The notes: a model not told the origin generated them from the letters alone. Counted from the first letter of the stretch, positions 35,923 through 45,442 are shown. The stretch is 64,000 nucleotides of DNA from Adhaeribacter swui (GCF_014217805.1 NZ_CP055156.1:2486585-2550584); one strand, 5' to 3'. Numbers and translations are program-made.

Positions 35923-36897
35923 TTAGTGTTTTTGAATAATGATTTGGTTCTCCTTTTTGGTTATTTGTAAATTAAAAGCTTTGCTTAAGCCCAGTAATAA
36001 AATTTGAGCGTCTTGTTTGGGCACTTTGCCCGAAAAGGTATGCCGGAGCAAACTGGTGTCGGGTACGGTAACTTGTAAACCATAGGTGTTTTCGAGGGTG
36101 CTAACTAACTCCCGGAGGGTTGTTTTATCCAGAACGAGCATGGAGCTGCTCCACGAGGAGTATTTTTCGGGGTTAACTTTTATTTTGGCTACCTTGGCAG
36201 ATTTAGGTTCTAATTCTACCATGTCGCCGGGCTCCATTTCTACTTCTTTGGGGGTGTTTTTTTGCGTATTGGATAGCCGTAAGCGCACTTTGCCGGAGTT
36301 TAATACTACCCGGGTGTTATTTGGCCGGCCGGTTACGTTAAACTCCGTTCCGAGTACTTCTATCTGCATTTTACCGGGAAGGTGCACTAAAAATTTTTGG
36401 TGGTTTTTAGTGTGTTGCACCGAAAAGTAAGCTTCGCCACGCAAGGTTACTTCCCGAGTTTGGTGAGCGCTCCAGGGGGTGTAGCGGAGTTCTGAATTGC
36501 CGTTTAAAGTTACTTTTGAGTTATCTGGTAAAGTAAAAGTGGCTACCTGGCCTAACGCAGTAGTTAATACTACCTGATCCTGGGGAATAAAAAAGTAGTA
36601 CGAGAACGCCAGTAGTATACCAACAAAAGAAGCCGCTACCGAAAAGTAGAAGGCTCGTGGGTTTGTAATAAATTTAAAATTTGGCTTGGTTTCCGGTACT
36701 GGATCGGCTTCAATGTTTTGCAGAATACCTGCGTAAATTTTTTCTTCTAGTAATTCTTTGCTTTGGGGAGTTAAATAAGGCGTATAAGGTTGTTCTTTCG
36801 CAAAAGAACGATAATACGCGTCTACTAACGCTTTTTCTTCTGCGGTAGCTTTTCCTTGTAGGTATTTTTGAATCAGGTCCTGAATGGCAGGTTTCAT
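35923..36897 (-). CDS. FecR-family anti-sigma factor
   Basis: 324-residue membrane anti-sigma regulator. The cytoplasmic N-terminus (1-75; IQKYLQGKATAEEKALVDAYY) binds the sigma factor in the family model. One transmembrane segment lies at about 80-103 (FYFSVAASFVGILLAFSYYFF). The periplasmic FecR domain follows (FTLPDNSKVTLNGNSELRYTP, REVTLRGEAYFSVQH, VLGTEFNVTG), then a C-terminal DUF4974/STN-like domain (TTLRELVSTLENTYGLQVTV). It is 176 bp downstream of the sigma gene and 86 bp upstream of SusC2, the normal order for this system. Confidence 0.95.
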   Translation of the reverse strand: MKPAIQDLIQKYLQGKATAEEKALVDAYYRSFAKEQPYTPYLTPQSKELLEEKIYAGILQNIEADPVPETKPNFKFITNPRAFYFSVAASFVGILLAFSYYFFIPQDQVVLTTALGQVATFTLPDNSKVTLNGNSELRYTPWSAHQTREVTLRGEAYFSVQHTKNHQKFLVHLPGKMQIEVLGTEFNVTGRPNNTRVVLNSGKVRLRLSNTQKNTPKEVEMEPGDMVELEPKSAKVAKIKVNPEKYSSWSSSMLVLDKTTLRELVSTLENTYGLQVTVPDTSLLRHTFSGKVPKQDAQILLLGLSKAFNLQITKKENQIIIQKH

Positions 36898-37073
36898 TGC
36901 CGGTATTTAGCGTTTCATATCCATGACACGCCAGGTATCGGTTTACCGCCACTCTGCCGAAGAAAATTTTTTAAATTTTTTAAATTTGATTACCAACTTG
37001 CCCGCAATCAGGCTAATAAATTTAAGAGGTAAGAAATAATATAGTTGTTTTTGGACTCAAAAAATTAAAATTT

Positions 37074-37646
37074 TTAAAAAAACCAGATAAAGAAGGCCGT
37101 TAAAGTAAAATCTTTTAAGTGAAAGCGAAGTGCCCGCAAGGCTTTGCCCACGTGTTTTTCTACGGTATTAACCGAAATGTTTAACTGGGTAGCAATTTCT
37201 TTGAAAGAAAGCTGTTCCTGGCGGCTTAGCTCAAAGGCCGCCCGGCATTTTTCGGGCAGTCTGTTTACCTGGTTTTGGTAGGCTGCTTCTAAATCTTTTT
37301 TGTTGATTTCTTCTTCCAGGCTATTGGTTGTTGTAACAGCTTCGTTGCGCACTACCTGCAAGTGGGCGGTGCGTACTTGCTCGTTTCGTAAAGCATTTAA
37401 AACCCTGAATTTTAAAGCGCCAAAAAGGTATGCCTCCATGGACTCTTTAATAATAATTTGTTCTCTTTTTTCCCAGAGCTCTACAAATAAATCCTGAATA
37501 ATTTCTTCGGCTTTTTCGGTGGAGCGCACCCGCTGGTAGGCAACATCGAATAACGTTGACCAGTACTTACGGTAAACTTGATCGAAATCGGTTAAGTCTT
37601 TAAGTGGTAAATGGTTACTGGTATGTTTTGCGGTAGTGGCAATCAA
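37074..37646 (-). CDS. ECF RNA polymerase sigma factor (Bacteroidota SusCD type)
   Basis: 190-residue sigma-70-family protein. Region 2 is visible at about 24-90 (FDQVYRKYWSTLFDVAYQRV, AEEIIQDLFVELW) and region 4 at about 125-180 (RLPEKCRAAFELSRQEQLSFKEIATQLNISVNTVEKHVGKAL). It belongs to the sigma group encoded next to FecR and SusC genes, and should direct transcription of the SusCD2 locus once released by the FecR downstream. No ATG occurs in frame between the upstream stop and region 2; the start is TTG at 37646, an uncommon codon that may keep its level low. A short hydrophobic C-terminal tail (TLTAFFIWFF) is present. Confidence 0.93.
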   Translation of the reverse strand: MIATTAKHTSNHLPLKDLTDFDQVYRKYWSTLFDVAYQRVRSTEKAEEIIQDLFVELWEKREQIIIKESMEAYLFGALKFRVLNALRNEQVRTAHLQVVRNEAVTTTNSLEEEINKKDLEAAYQNQVNRLPEKCRAAFELSRQEQLSFKEIATQLNISVNTVEKHVGKALRALRFHLKDFTLTAFFIWFF

Positions 37647-37820
37647 GAGAGCAGAATTTGTAAATAAAAAATCACTGTGTTTTGTAAAATGGGAACAAGT
37701 TAACTACTTAAGTTAATATATCCAACCATTGAATAAACGGGATTTGGGCTTAACTATTTTATAGTGTTAGTAATGATCGTACTTATAATTTGTACTCCAC
37801 TAATAAAAAGCTACAAAAAA

Positions 37821-37857
37821 AAGAAGCTACCACTTAAAAGTAAAGGGGTAGCTTCTT
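37821..37857. terminator. Terminator of the SusCD3 unit
   Basis: AAGAAGCTACC (37821-37831) pairs with GGTAGCTTCTT (37847-37857), 43 bases after the SusD3 stop. On the minus strand it is followed by an interrupted run of T residues. Confidence 0.88.
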
Positions 37858-37900
37858 GGCGCCTTAGTAAGCCAGGCGGGCGTTATAATTTTTTAAAAAA

Positions 37901-39451
37901 TTAATAGCCGGGGTTCTGCACCAGGTTCGGGCTGTTCTGAATTTCTGGTATTGGAATCGGGAACAGCAGGTGTCTTTCCTGTAATGGGAAACGGCCTTGG
38001 TTCTGATGACCAACAAATTCGTCGAACTGGTTAGTAGTTTCGTTATACACCTTCCGTAACCGGACCATATCGAACCAGGTAATTTGTTCGTAGGCCAATT
38101 CGTGCCAGCGTTCCCGCCAAACAGCTTCCCGGAAGCTGGCTTGGGAGTAAGTGCCTAAATCAGGAGTGGTTAATTGCGCCCGGTCCCGGATTCTTTTAAA
38201 AGCGGCGTATGCCTCCGGCGTAGGGCCACCTAATTCATTCTGCGCTTCGGCGTACATTAAAAGCACTTCGGCGTAACGAATGAGGGGTACGTTCAGGTTA
38301 TTATTACGGGAACCAGCAACACCGGCAAAACCACTGGAGGTAGTATTAAAATGTTTAAAAATATAAGGAGCGCCTAAATCGAAAGGAGCACCGTTGCCAT
38401 TGGTGTAATAGCTGGTGTAAAAATAACCTTCCTGGTTCTTAGCCCGTAAGTCGCCTGGTTCGTAAGACTTATAGAATTCGGGTGTAGGAATAGTGCTACC
38501 TGTACCGCCCGGACCAGCGTAAGTTACGGGTTTAAAGTTCGGGAACATGTTTTCCATAGGATTGCCGGCAACCAGCGTATTGTACTGAATCATGAAGATG
38601 TGCTCCAACTTGTTTTCGGTACTTTCTCTATGCACATCCATGTACGTAGGGAAGAGGTTAATCTCTCCAGGATTGGCATTAGCGTAGGTAATTACTTCGT
38701 AAGCTTTGTCGGCTGCTAATTTATAGTACTCCGTTCCTTTGTTTAAAGGATAACCCGCCATGGTTAAGTATACCCGGGCTAATTGCGATTTTACCGCGGC
38801 CGTAGAAGCCTTACCACTTGCATCCATCCAGGGCAAGCCTGCCGCTTCGGCGGCTTTTAAATCCTCAATAATTAAGTTATAAACTTGTTCCTGAGGAGCC
38901 CGGGTCGGGAAGAAGTCGGCCGATTCAATAGTTTGTGGTTCGGTAATTAAAGGTACATCGCCCCACAAACGGACCGCATTAAAGTACGCCCAAGCCCGTA
39001 AGAACCGAGCCTGACCCAGTACTCTGTTTTTCTGCCCTTCGTCCATAGGCGTAATTCCTGGTACTTTGGCCAGCAGCAGGTTCGCATTGGCAATAATCCG
39101 GTACATGCCATTCCACCAGTTAATGATATGTTGGGTGTTACCATCATAAACCAGGGAATACAAGTTATTCAAGTCCGAATTTTGGGCAGTTTCAGTAGTG
39201 GAAGTACCGGTGGGTGCTTCCAGCATTTGCCAGCTCGACGAGAAAATACCAGCTCCATCGTAACCTAACCGTAAATCGGCGTAAACAGCAACTAAAGCGG
39301 CTTCGGCGTGATCCGGGATGGTATAAAAATTGTTCGGCGTTAAGTTAGAAGGCGGATTCTCATCCAAAAAATCTTTACAGGAGGTGGGTCCGAGTAAAAT
39401 AGCACCTAATAACAAGGAGGTGCTTACTTTTTTAAATATTTTCAACTTCAT
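37901..39451 (-). CDS. SusD/RagB-family nutrient-binding lipoprotein (SusD3)
   Basis: 516-residue surface lipoprotein, signal with lipobox LGPTSC (Cys about 26), mature start KDFLDENPPSN typical of SusD. Characteristic blocks: NRVLGQARFLRAWAYFNAVRLWGDVPLI, IEDLKAAEAAGLPW, VPLIRYAEVLLMYAEAQNELGG, RIRDRAQL, then REAVWRERWHELAYEQITWFDMVRLRKVY and the C-terminal LLFPIPIPEIQNSPNLVQNPGY. It follows SusC3 after 27 bp and closes the unit before a terminator. The ligand is unknown. Confidence 0.95.
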   Translation of the reverse strand: MKLKIFKKVSTSLLLGAILLGPTSCKDFLDENPPSNLTPNNFYTIPDHAEAALVAVYADLRLGYDGAGIFSSSWQMLEAPTGTSTTETAQNSDLNNLYSLVYDGNTQHIINWWNGMYRIIANANLLLAKVPGITPMDEGQKNRVLGQARFLRAWAYFNAVRLWGDVPLITEPQTIESADFFPTRAPQEQVYNLIIEDLKAAEAAGLPWMDASGKASTAAVKSQLARVYLTMAGYPLNKGTEYYKLAADKAYEVITYANANPGEINLFPTYMDVHRESTENKLEHIFMIQYNTLVAGNPMENMFPNFKPVTYAGPGGTGSTIPTPEFYKSYEPGDLRAKNQEGYFYTSYYTNGNGAPFDLGAPYIFKHFNTTSSGFAGVAGSRNNNLNVPLIRYAEVLLMYAEAQNELGGPTPEAYAAFKRIRDRAQLTTPDLGTYSQASFREAVWRERWHELAYEQITWFDMVRLRKVYNETTNQFDEFVGHQNQGRFPLQERHLLFPIPIPEIQNSPNLVQNPGY

Positions 39452-39478
39452 AGTGAATCTCTTTTTTAGATAAACGAA

Positions 39479-42400
39479 TTACAATGTAACCTGTAAGCCA
39501 AGCATAAAGGTGCGGGGCTTTGGATAACCATGCCAGATAATACCTTGCGAGAAAGCACTGTTGTTATTATCCTGGTTAGTGGGAGTAGCTTCCGGATCGC
39601 CGATAATATCTTTACCGGTAACTAAGAAAGCATTCTGCACGGAACCATAAATGCGCAGGCGGTTTAAACGGATTTTGCTGGCCAGCTCCGCTGGAATGGT
39701 GTAACCCAATAAAATGTTACGACCCCGCAGGAATGAACCATCTTTTACCCAGCGAGAGTCTACGTTGGTAACATAACCAGCGCGGGTATCCCGGATTTCA
39801 GCAATTTGCGTGTTCTGGTTTTGTGGTGTCCAAGCATCCAAAACTGTTTTGTAGCTGTTGGCAATAGCTTGGCGGTCTTCGCTGGGGTGCAAAGTTAAAT
39901 CTAAAATGTCGTTGCCGTAGTTGTACTGCAATTCAACGGTTAAATCGAGGTTCTTATACTTAAACGTGTTGATAAATGCCCCCCAGGCTTTAGGAGTACC
40001 GTTACCAATAATCATCCGGTCGGCATCGGTAATAGCGTAGTCGCCGTTTACATCTTGGTATTTAATATCGCCAGGCAGAATGGTTAAACCGTTACGATAG
40101 CTCCGGAATTTAGCAGCTTCGTCTTTTTCGGCTTCGCTCCATACGCCTAAACGATTTAATCCCCAGAAAGAACCTACTGGTTCACCAATCCGGATAATGC
40201 TGGTTTGGTTCGTAAAGTTAGGGCCACCTACCCCAAAAATATCGGCTGGTGTAGCCAGGGTAAGTACTTTGTTCCGGTTCATGGAAACGTTAAAGGTAGT
40301 ATTCCAGGAGAAATCGCCGGTATTAACGTTAACGGTATTTAAAGTTAATTCAATCCCTTTGTTTTCCATAGAGCCTACGTTCTTCCGGATAGAGCCGTAA
40401 CCGCTGGTACGGGGTGCCGGAGCATCCAATAACATATCCGTAGTTTTGCGGTAATAAAAATCAGCTTCTAAGCTAATCCGGTTCTGTAATAAACCTAATT
40501 CTACCCCGGCATCGTACTGTGCTGTTTTTTCCCAACGTAAATCGGGGTTAGCCAAGCGGCTAAGGCCTGTACCACCCACCCGGGTATCGCCAAATATATA
40601 AGCGTAAGTAGAGCTTAATATATCAATGGATTGATATGGCGGAATTTCGGAGTTACCGGTTAAACCAAAGCTGGTCCGTAATTTTAAATTAGAAATAACA
40701 GGGTTGCTTTTCAGGAACTCTTCTTCAGAAACCCGCCAGGCTAAAGCCGCAGAAGGGAAGAAGGAAAACTTATTGTTGGCACCAAACTTAGAAGAACCAT
40801 CAGCCCGACCAGTTACGGTAAGCAAATATTTATCTCTTAAGCTATAGTTAATCCGGCCAAAGTAAGAGCTAAAAGCAAACCGGTTAGCTTCCGAGAATAC
40901 TTCTGGGCGAAGAGAACCCGCATCTAAGTTATTAAATCCAAAATAATCGGTAGCAAAACCACGGATCCGCGCGTCCATATCAAAAAAGTTGGTTTCCTGC
41001 CAGGAAATACCAGCTAATGCAGTAATAGAGTGAATTTCGGCAAACTGCTTGTTATAAGTTAAGTAGTTTTCCAGCGACCAGAAGCTTTCTTTCCGGTTGT
41101 AGGCCCGGGCAAAACCTTGGTCCGCAATAGATAAGGTCCGGGTGCTAGACTCGTTCGTTTCCTGCGTCAGGATATTAGCTCCCAATACGGTCCGCATTTC
41201 TAAACCCGGGAAGAAGGTAATGTTAGAATATACGTTACCGTTGGTAGTTTGCGAATTTAAAATATACCTACGACCCATTAAACGGTGATACGAACTCATG
41301 GTACCTTCGGCCTGTGGATAATCCCGATTATTGGCGTAAGTGCCATTGGCGTATCTTACCGGTAAGAAAGGGAAGTCTTCTACCATTTGGCGAGCTACCG
41401 CATCGTTAATATCTACTAAGTTTTCGGTTTGGTTATTATAGCTTAAAGTACCACCTACTTTTAACCATTTTTTAACTTGATCGTCGATGCTAAACCGGCC
41501 GGAGTACCGCTTCATGTACGACGTTTTTACTAAGCCTTCGTCGTCGCGGTAACCTAAAGAGAAGGAATAAGTAGTACGTTCGTTACCGCCGCTAAAGCCT
41601 AATTGGTGGTTTTGCGAAATTTTATTTTGGGTAATTTCTTTCATCCAGTCGGTGTCGTGCAAAGGCTGTAAGTTTTCGTCGAAAACCCCCGGAAACTGTT
41701 TGCTGAAATCTGTTCTTCTCTTTACTGGATCTAAATTAGCATATTTACCCTGGGCCCAACCGGCCGGATCGTATTTAGCGATGTTGGCATAAGCTAAATC
41801 TTCGGTAGCTAAATATTCGCGAGCGTTTAAAACTTCCGGACGATTTGGCCCGATGGTATTCACGCTAAAATCAGCATTATAAGTAACTTGGCCTTCGCCA
41901 GCTTTGCCGCGTTTGGTAGTTACCAAAATAACGCCGTTGGCGCCCCGGGCACCGTAAATAGCCGTAGACGAAGCATCTTTCAATACCTCTACCGATACGA
42001 TATCGTTGGGGTTAATGTAATCGATGGCGTTACTGAACTGGGCTTGGTTACCTTGTGGCAGCATTACACCATCTACCACGTATAAGGGGTTGTTGGAAGA
42101 GTTAATAGAGCTGAAGCCCCGAACCCGCACGGTAGTACGACCACCCGGACGGCCCGAGTTGTTGTTTACCTGTACCCCTGCCATCCGGCCGGCTAAAGCC
42201 TGGTTTAAGGATGGGGATGGGCGTTCCTGCAATTGCTCGGCTTTTACGGTAGCAACCGCGCCGGTTACGTCTGATTTACGTTGGGTACCGTAACCAATAA
42301 CTACCACTTCGTCCAAAGCTTTGGTATCAGGCGCTAAGGTTACGTTAATAGTAGACTGGTTATTAATCGGCACTTCTTTCGATTGATAGCCGATAAAAGA

Positions 42401-42685
42401 CACCACTAAAACGCCGTTTCCATTGGGTGCATTTAGTGTAAACCCGCCATTCGGGTCGGTGGTTGCGCCGGTGGTAGTGCCCTTTACCAAAACAGTAGCG
42501 CCCGGAATCCCTTCGCCTTTTTCGTCGGAGATTTTACCCGAAATGGCAGTTTGGGCGTAAGTAAACGTGGTAGCCCACAGAAAAATAAAAACGAAACAAG
42601 CTAAATTTAACATAGTACCCACCGGCAGATGTAGCTTGCGTACCCCGGTGTGGTTCCTGTTTGGCATGGGTAAACTAATTTTCAT
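39479..42685 (-). CDS. SusC/RagA-family TonB-linked outer membrane protein without STN domain (SusC3)
   Basis: 1068-residue TonB-dependent transporter. After a signal region reaching about residue 45 (MLNLACFVFIFLWATTFTYAQ) the mature protein begins directly with the carboxypeptidase-like regulatory domain (GKISDEKGEGIPGATVLVKG), then the plug (GYGTQRKSDVTGAVATVKA, SSTAIYGARGANGVILVTT) and the barrel ending FMLGLQVTL. Unlike SusC1 and SusC2 it has no STN domain, consistent with the absence of a FecR/sigma pair upstream. Its control must come from another regulator acting in the 1060-bp upstream region. Confidence 0.96.
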   Translation of the reverse strand: MKISLPMPNRNHTGVRKLHLPVGTMLNLACFVFIFLWATTFTYAQTAISGKISDEKGEGIPGATVLVKGTTTGATTDPNGGFTLNAPNGNGVLVVSFIGYQSKEVPINNQSTINVTLAPDTKALDEVVVIGYGTQRKSDVTGAVATVKAEQLQERPSPSLNQALAGRMAGVQVNNNSGRPGGRTTVRVRGFSSINSSNNPLYVVDGVMLPQGNQAQFSNAIDYINPNDIVSVEVLKDASSTAIYGARGANGVILVTTKRGKAGEGQVTYNADFSVNTIGPNRPEVLNAREYLATEDLAYANIAKYDPAGWAQGKYANLDPVKRRTDFSKQFPGVFDENLQPLHDTDWMKEITQNKISQNHQLGFSGGNERTTYSFSLGYRDDEGLVKTSYMKRYSGRFSIDDQVKKWLKVGGTLSYNNQTENLVDINDAVARQMVEDFPFLPVRYANGTYANNRDYPQAEGTMSSYHRLMGRRYILNSQTTNGNVYSNITFFPGLEMRTVLGANILTQETNESSTRTLSIADQGFARAYNRKESFWSLENYLTYNKQFAEIHSITALAGISWQETNFFDMDARIRGFATDYFGFNNLDAGSLRPEVFSEANRFAFSSYFGRINYSLRDKYLLTVTGRADGSSKFGANNKFSFFPSAALAWRVSEEEFLKSNPVISNLKLRTSFGLTGNSEIPPYQSIDILSSTYAYIFGDTRVGGTGLSRLANPDLRWEKTAQYDAGVELGLLQNRISLEADFYYRKTTDMLLDAPAPRTSGYGSIRKNVGSMENKGIELTLNTVNVNTGDFSWNTTFNVSMNRNKVLTLATPADIFGVGGPNFTNQTSIIRIGEPVGSFWGLNRLGVWSEAEKDEAAKFRSYRNGLTILPGDIKYQDVNGDYAITDADRMIIGNGTPKAWGAFINTFKYKNLDLTVELQYNYGNDILDLTLHPSEDRQAIANSYKTVLDAWTPQNQNTQIAEIRDTRAGYVTNVDSRWVKDGSFLRGRNILLGYTIPAELASKIRLNRLRIYGSVQNAFLVTGKDIIGDPEATPTNQDNNNSAFSQGIIWHGYPKPRTFMLGLQVTL

Positions 42686-43745
42686 GTTACTGTTTGTTTT
42701 CTGATTAAGTAATGCGAAAGTAATAGTGGTTTAAAGCAACCACCTGGTAATAGCAGGTTATAAACTTAACCCGAACGTGATGAAGTACTAAATAGCGGAT
42801 GGAAGCACCCTTGTTTGATAAATTTTAAGAACTACAGAATAGATTTAAGTTTCTGCAAAAGAATAGTTAGTCGCTGTTTTTACATAGAGTAGATTTTAAT
42901 TGAAAGATTGTTTTGGTAATAGCGCTTTATGAAAATTTTAATAATTTAAGATTTTTAGTTGTTCAGAGAAAACCTACTGATTTTCTTAAAAATTTAAATT
43001 TTATCTGATTGCGGATGCTAAGTTCTCCGGCAGCATTATTGTTAAATTATAATTTTTTAAAAAATAAACTGCCAGCTCCTGTAATAAAAGCTAAACCCGA
43101 AAAAAGCCTAACTAAAGCTTTACCAAATAATGATTTACGTTTGCAAACATGAAAATCATTATTCAACCGAAATGAAACAGCGGCAGTAGTGTTATCCTAT
43201 GCTCTGAGAATTTTTAAAGAGTAAAGCTGTTTCTAAGATGTTGCCGTTCACACTGCTATTTAGCCGCTAATTTAAAAAAAAGCAACCTTTCCGGAACAGG
43301 CGTAAAAACCGGAATATGAAAATATTAGCGCAACTCTGATAACAGTAAAAACTAACTAAAAGGAACGCTGATTCACTAGAAAATTATTACTTATTCTATA
43401 AATATTTAAATAAAATTTAATTTCAGAAATGTTGAGCGTAAGGCCACGTTGGGCGGCTTATAATTAAAAAATGCCCTGCAAAGCAGCTTGGTTATTCTGA
43501 TGAAAACGGATGGTTGTGACTAATACAGTGTAACCTGGCTGAGGTTATATATAAGTATTTATATTGTAACAAATACAAGATGCTGAAAGTAAGATTTAAG
43601 TTAAAAGGCGGGTTAAGGATTATAATCTTCTTTATTTAACCTGTTCGATAAATTAGCCTGATTTTAAAATTTATTCGTTTTTAAAACCGGATACCGTATT
43701 TTTTGTAATTTGCCTTTTTAGCCACTACACCTGCAATTTTAAAAT
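42686..43745. other. Long noncoding region between SusC3 and the creatininase gene
   Basis: 1060 bp between divergent genes with no credible ORF, tRNA or repeat copy. It is strongly AT-rich with many TTTTAAA tracts (for example 43049-43062). It must hold two promoters and possibly a long SusC3 leader or a small RNA, but I could not assign any site with confidence. Confidence 0.5.
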
Positions 43746-44528
43746 ATGTCTCCTAGACCTTATATATTAAGCGAAACCAATTGGAAAACGGTAAAAGACA
43801 CCCATTACAACGTAGCCGTTTTACCCTGGGGTGCCACCGAAGCTCATAATTACCACATGCCCTACGCCACCGATACTATTTTGGCGGAGCACGTAGCCGC
43901 CAAAGCTGCTGGGCTAGCCTGGGAGCAGGATGTAAAAGTGATGGTGCTGCCTGCCATTGCTTTTGGGGTAAATACCGGCCAGTTAGATATTCCGTTTACC
44001 ATTAACCTGAACCCCAGCACGCAGGCTTTAATTTTGCGCGACATTGTAGATTCCCTTTCGGGGCAAAACGTAAAAAAGTTAGTTATTTTAAATGCGCACG
44101 GCGGTAATGATTTCCGGCAAATGATCCGGGAATTGCAGGGCACTTGCCCGGATATGTTTATATCTGCGGTAAACTGGTGGCGAACCGCCAAGGATACCGA
44201 CTTTTTTGATGAACCCGGCGACCACGCCGGCGAACTCGAAACCAGTGCCGTAATGCACATTGCCCCGGATTTGGTGCTACCACTTTCGGAAGCCGGCGAT
44301 GGAAAAAGCAACAAATTGCTATTAAAAGCCCATCAGCAGGGTTGGGCCTGGACGCCAAGGGCCTGGACTAAAGCTACCAGCGATACCGGGGTAGGGAATC
44401 CGGCGCTTTCTACGGCCGAAAAAGGTGAAAGATTTGTGGCGGCAACGGCAGCGAACATAGCCGGTTATTTTGTAGAACTAGCTCATGCTGATTTAAATAA
44501 CCTGTACGAGCAGCACCTGCAAAGTTAG
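43746..44528 (+). CDS. Creatininase-family amidohydrolase
   Basis: 260-residue cytoplasmic metal-dependent amidohydrolase of the creatininase/FAPy deformylase family. Metal ligands known from creatininase can be placed at Glu32, His34 and Asp43 in TEAHNYHMPYATD, the same 2- and 11-residue spacing as Glu34/His36/Asp45 in creatininase. Further ligands fall in LNAHGGND and in GDHAGELETS. Family members open cyclic amides (creatinine, formamidopyrimidines) or act in cofactor biosynthesis, so the substrate is open. It is transcribed alone, divergent from SusC3, and ends directly against the stop of the LytTR regulator with no gap. Confidence 0.9.
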   Translation: MSPRPYILSETNWKTVKDTHYNVAVLPWGATEAHNYHMPYATDTILAEHVAAKAAGLAWEQDVKVMVLPAIAFGVNTGQLDIPFTINLNPSTQALILRDIVDSLSGQNVKKLVILNAHGGNDFRQMIRELQGTCPDMFISAVNWWRTAKDTDFFDEPGDHAGELETSAVMHIAPDLVLPLSEAGDGKSNKLLLKAHQQGWAWTPRAWTKATSDTGVGNPALSTAEKGERFVAATAANIAGYFVELAHADLNNLYEQHLQS

Positions 44529-45248
44529 TTAGTACTTGCTGAGCAACTGCAGCACATTGCGGGCATAAGTGGCGCCAATAGGAATAAACTTGTTGCCGAT
44601 GGCTACGTTGTTGCCTTCTACAGCAGTAATGGCATCCAGGTTAACGATAAAAGAGCGGTGCACCCGGATAAATTTGTTAGCCGGAAACCGGCTAACGGTA
44701 GCTTTTAAGGTAGCGTACACAATGGTTTTTTTGTTATTTGATACAATGTGCACGTAATCGCCCAAGGCTTCGATGTACTGGATGTCGGCGAAATAAATTT
44801 TTACAAGTTTCTGCTCAACTTTCACGAAAGTAAAGTCGGCGGTGCTGCTGGGTTGCTGTTTTTGGTTTAATTTATCGCATACTTTTTGCGCGGCAATTAA
44901 AAAGCGCGGGTACGTAATGGGCTTTACGAGGTAATCAATTACGTTCTGTTCAAAAGCTTCTACGGCGTATTCGCGGCTGGCACTGGTAACAATTACCAGC
45001 AGATCTTTATTCTGAATGGTGGTGAGCAAATCCAGGCCCGACATGTCGGGCATTTCTATATCCAGAAATAAAACGTCTACGAGGGTGTCGCGTAAAAGGC
45101 GGGTAGCTTCAATGCCTCCGTTAGCAACTCCTGCCAGCTCCAAAAAGTCAGTGTCGTTTATAAATTTTTGAATAATCCGGGCCGAGAAACTGTCATCATC
45201 AATAATCAGACATTTAATGGGGGAATTAACTAACAAAGAAGCAGCCAT
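44529..45248 (-). CDS. LytTR-family response regulator
   Basis: 239-residue two-component response regulator. Receiver domain at about 10-125: acidic pocket DDD (17-19), phospho-acceptor Asp63 in LFLDIEMPDMSG, switch Thr/Ser in VIVTSAS and Lys in YLVKPI. LytTR DNA-binding domain at about 140-239 (FVKVEQKLVKIYFADIQYIEALGDYVHI, FIRVHRSFIVNLDAI). No histidine kinase is encoded next to it, so it is an orphan in this window; a LytS/YpdA-like kinase elsewhere is expected. Tail-to-tail with the creatininase gene. Confidence 0.95.
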   Translation of the reverse strand: MAASLLVNSPIKCLIIDDDSFSARIIQKFINDTDFLELAGVANGGIEATRLLRDTLVDVLFLDIEMPDMSGLDLLTTIQNKDLLVIVTSASREYAVEAFEQNVIDYLVKPITYPRFLIAAQKVCDKLNQKQQPSSTADFTFVKVEQKLVKIYFADIQYIEALGDYVHIVSNNKKTIVYATLKATVSRFPANKFIRVHRSFIVNLDAITAVEGNNVAIGNKFIPIGATYARNVLQLLSKY

Positions 45249-45442
45249 GTACTCACAATTTTATAAGGCATTAGCTATTTAAGAAAACGAATAACCAGAA
45301 AAGTGCCTTTTTTTCCAAAGTTGACCTGTATTTTTTACTTAAATGCTTGATTTAAGTTATTTTAAAGATTGATGTTCTTTTTATCACCATACAGTTTTCT
45401 TAAAATTTTCCTGTTTTTTGCTATAAAAACTAAGTGAATCAA

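Noticed and set aside
36086-36430. 114-codon plus-strand ORF opposite the FecR gene
   Set aside because: Shadow of the real minus-strand FecR gene; no recognisable motif.
43862-44314. 150-codon reverse ORF within the creatininase gene
   Set aside because: Antisense shadow of a gene with clear metal-binding motifs.
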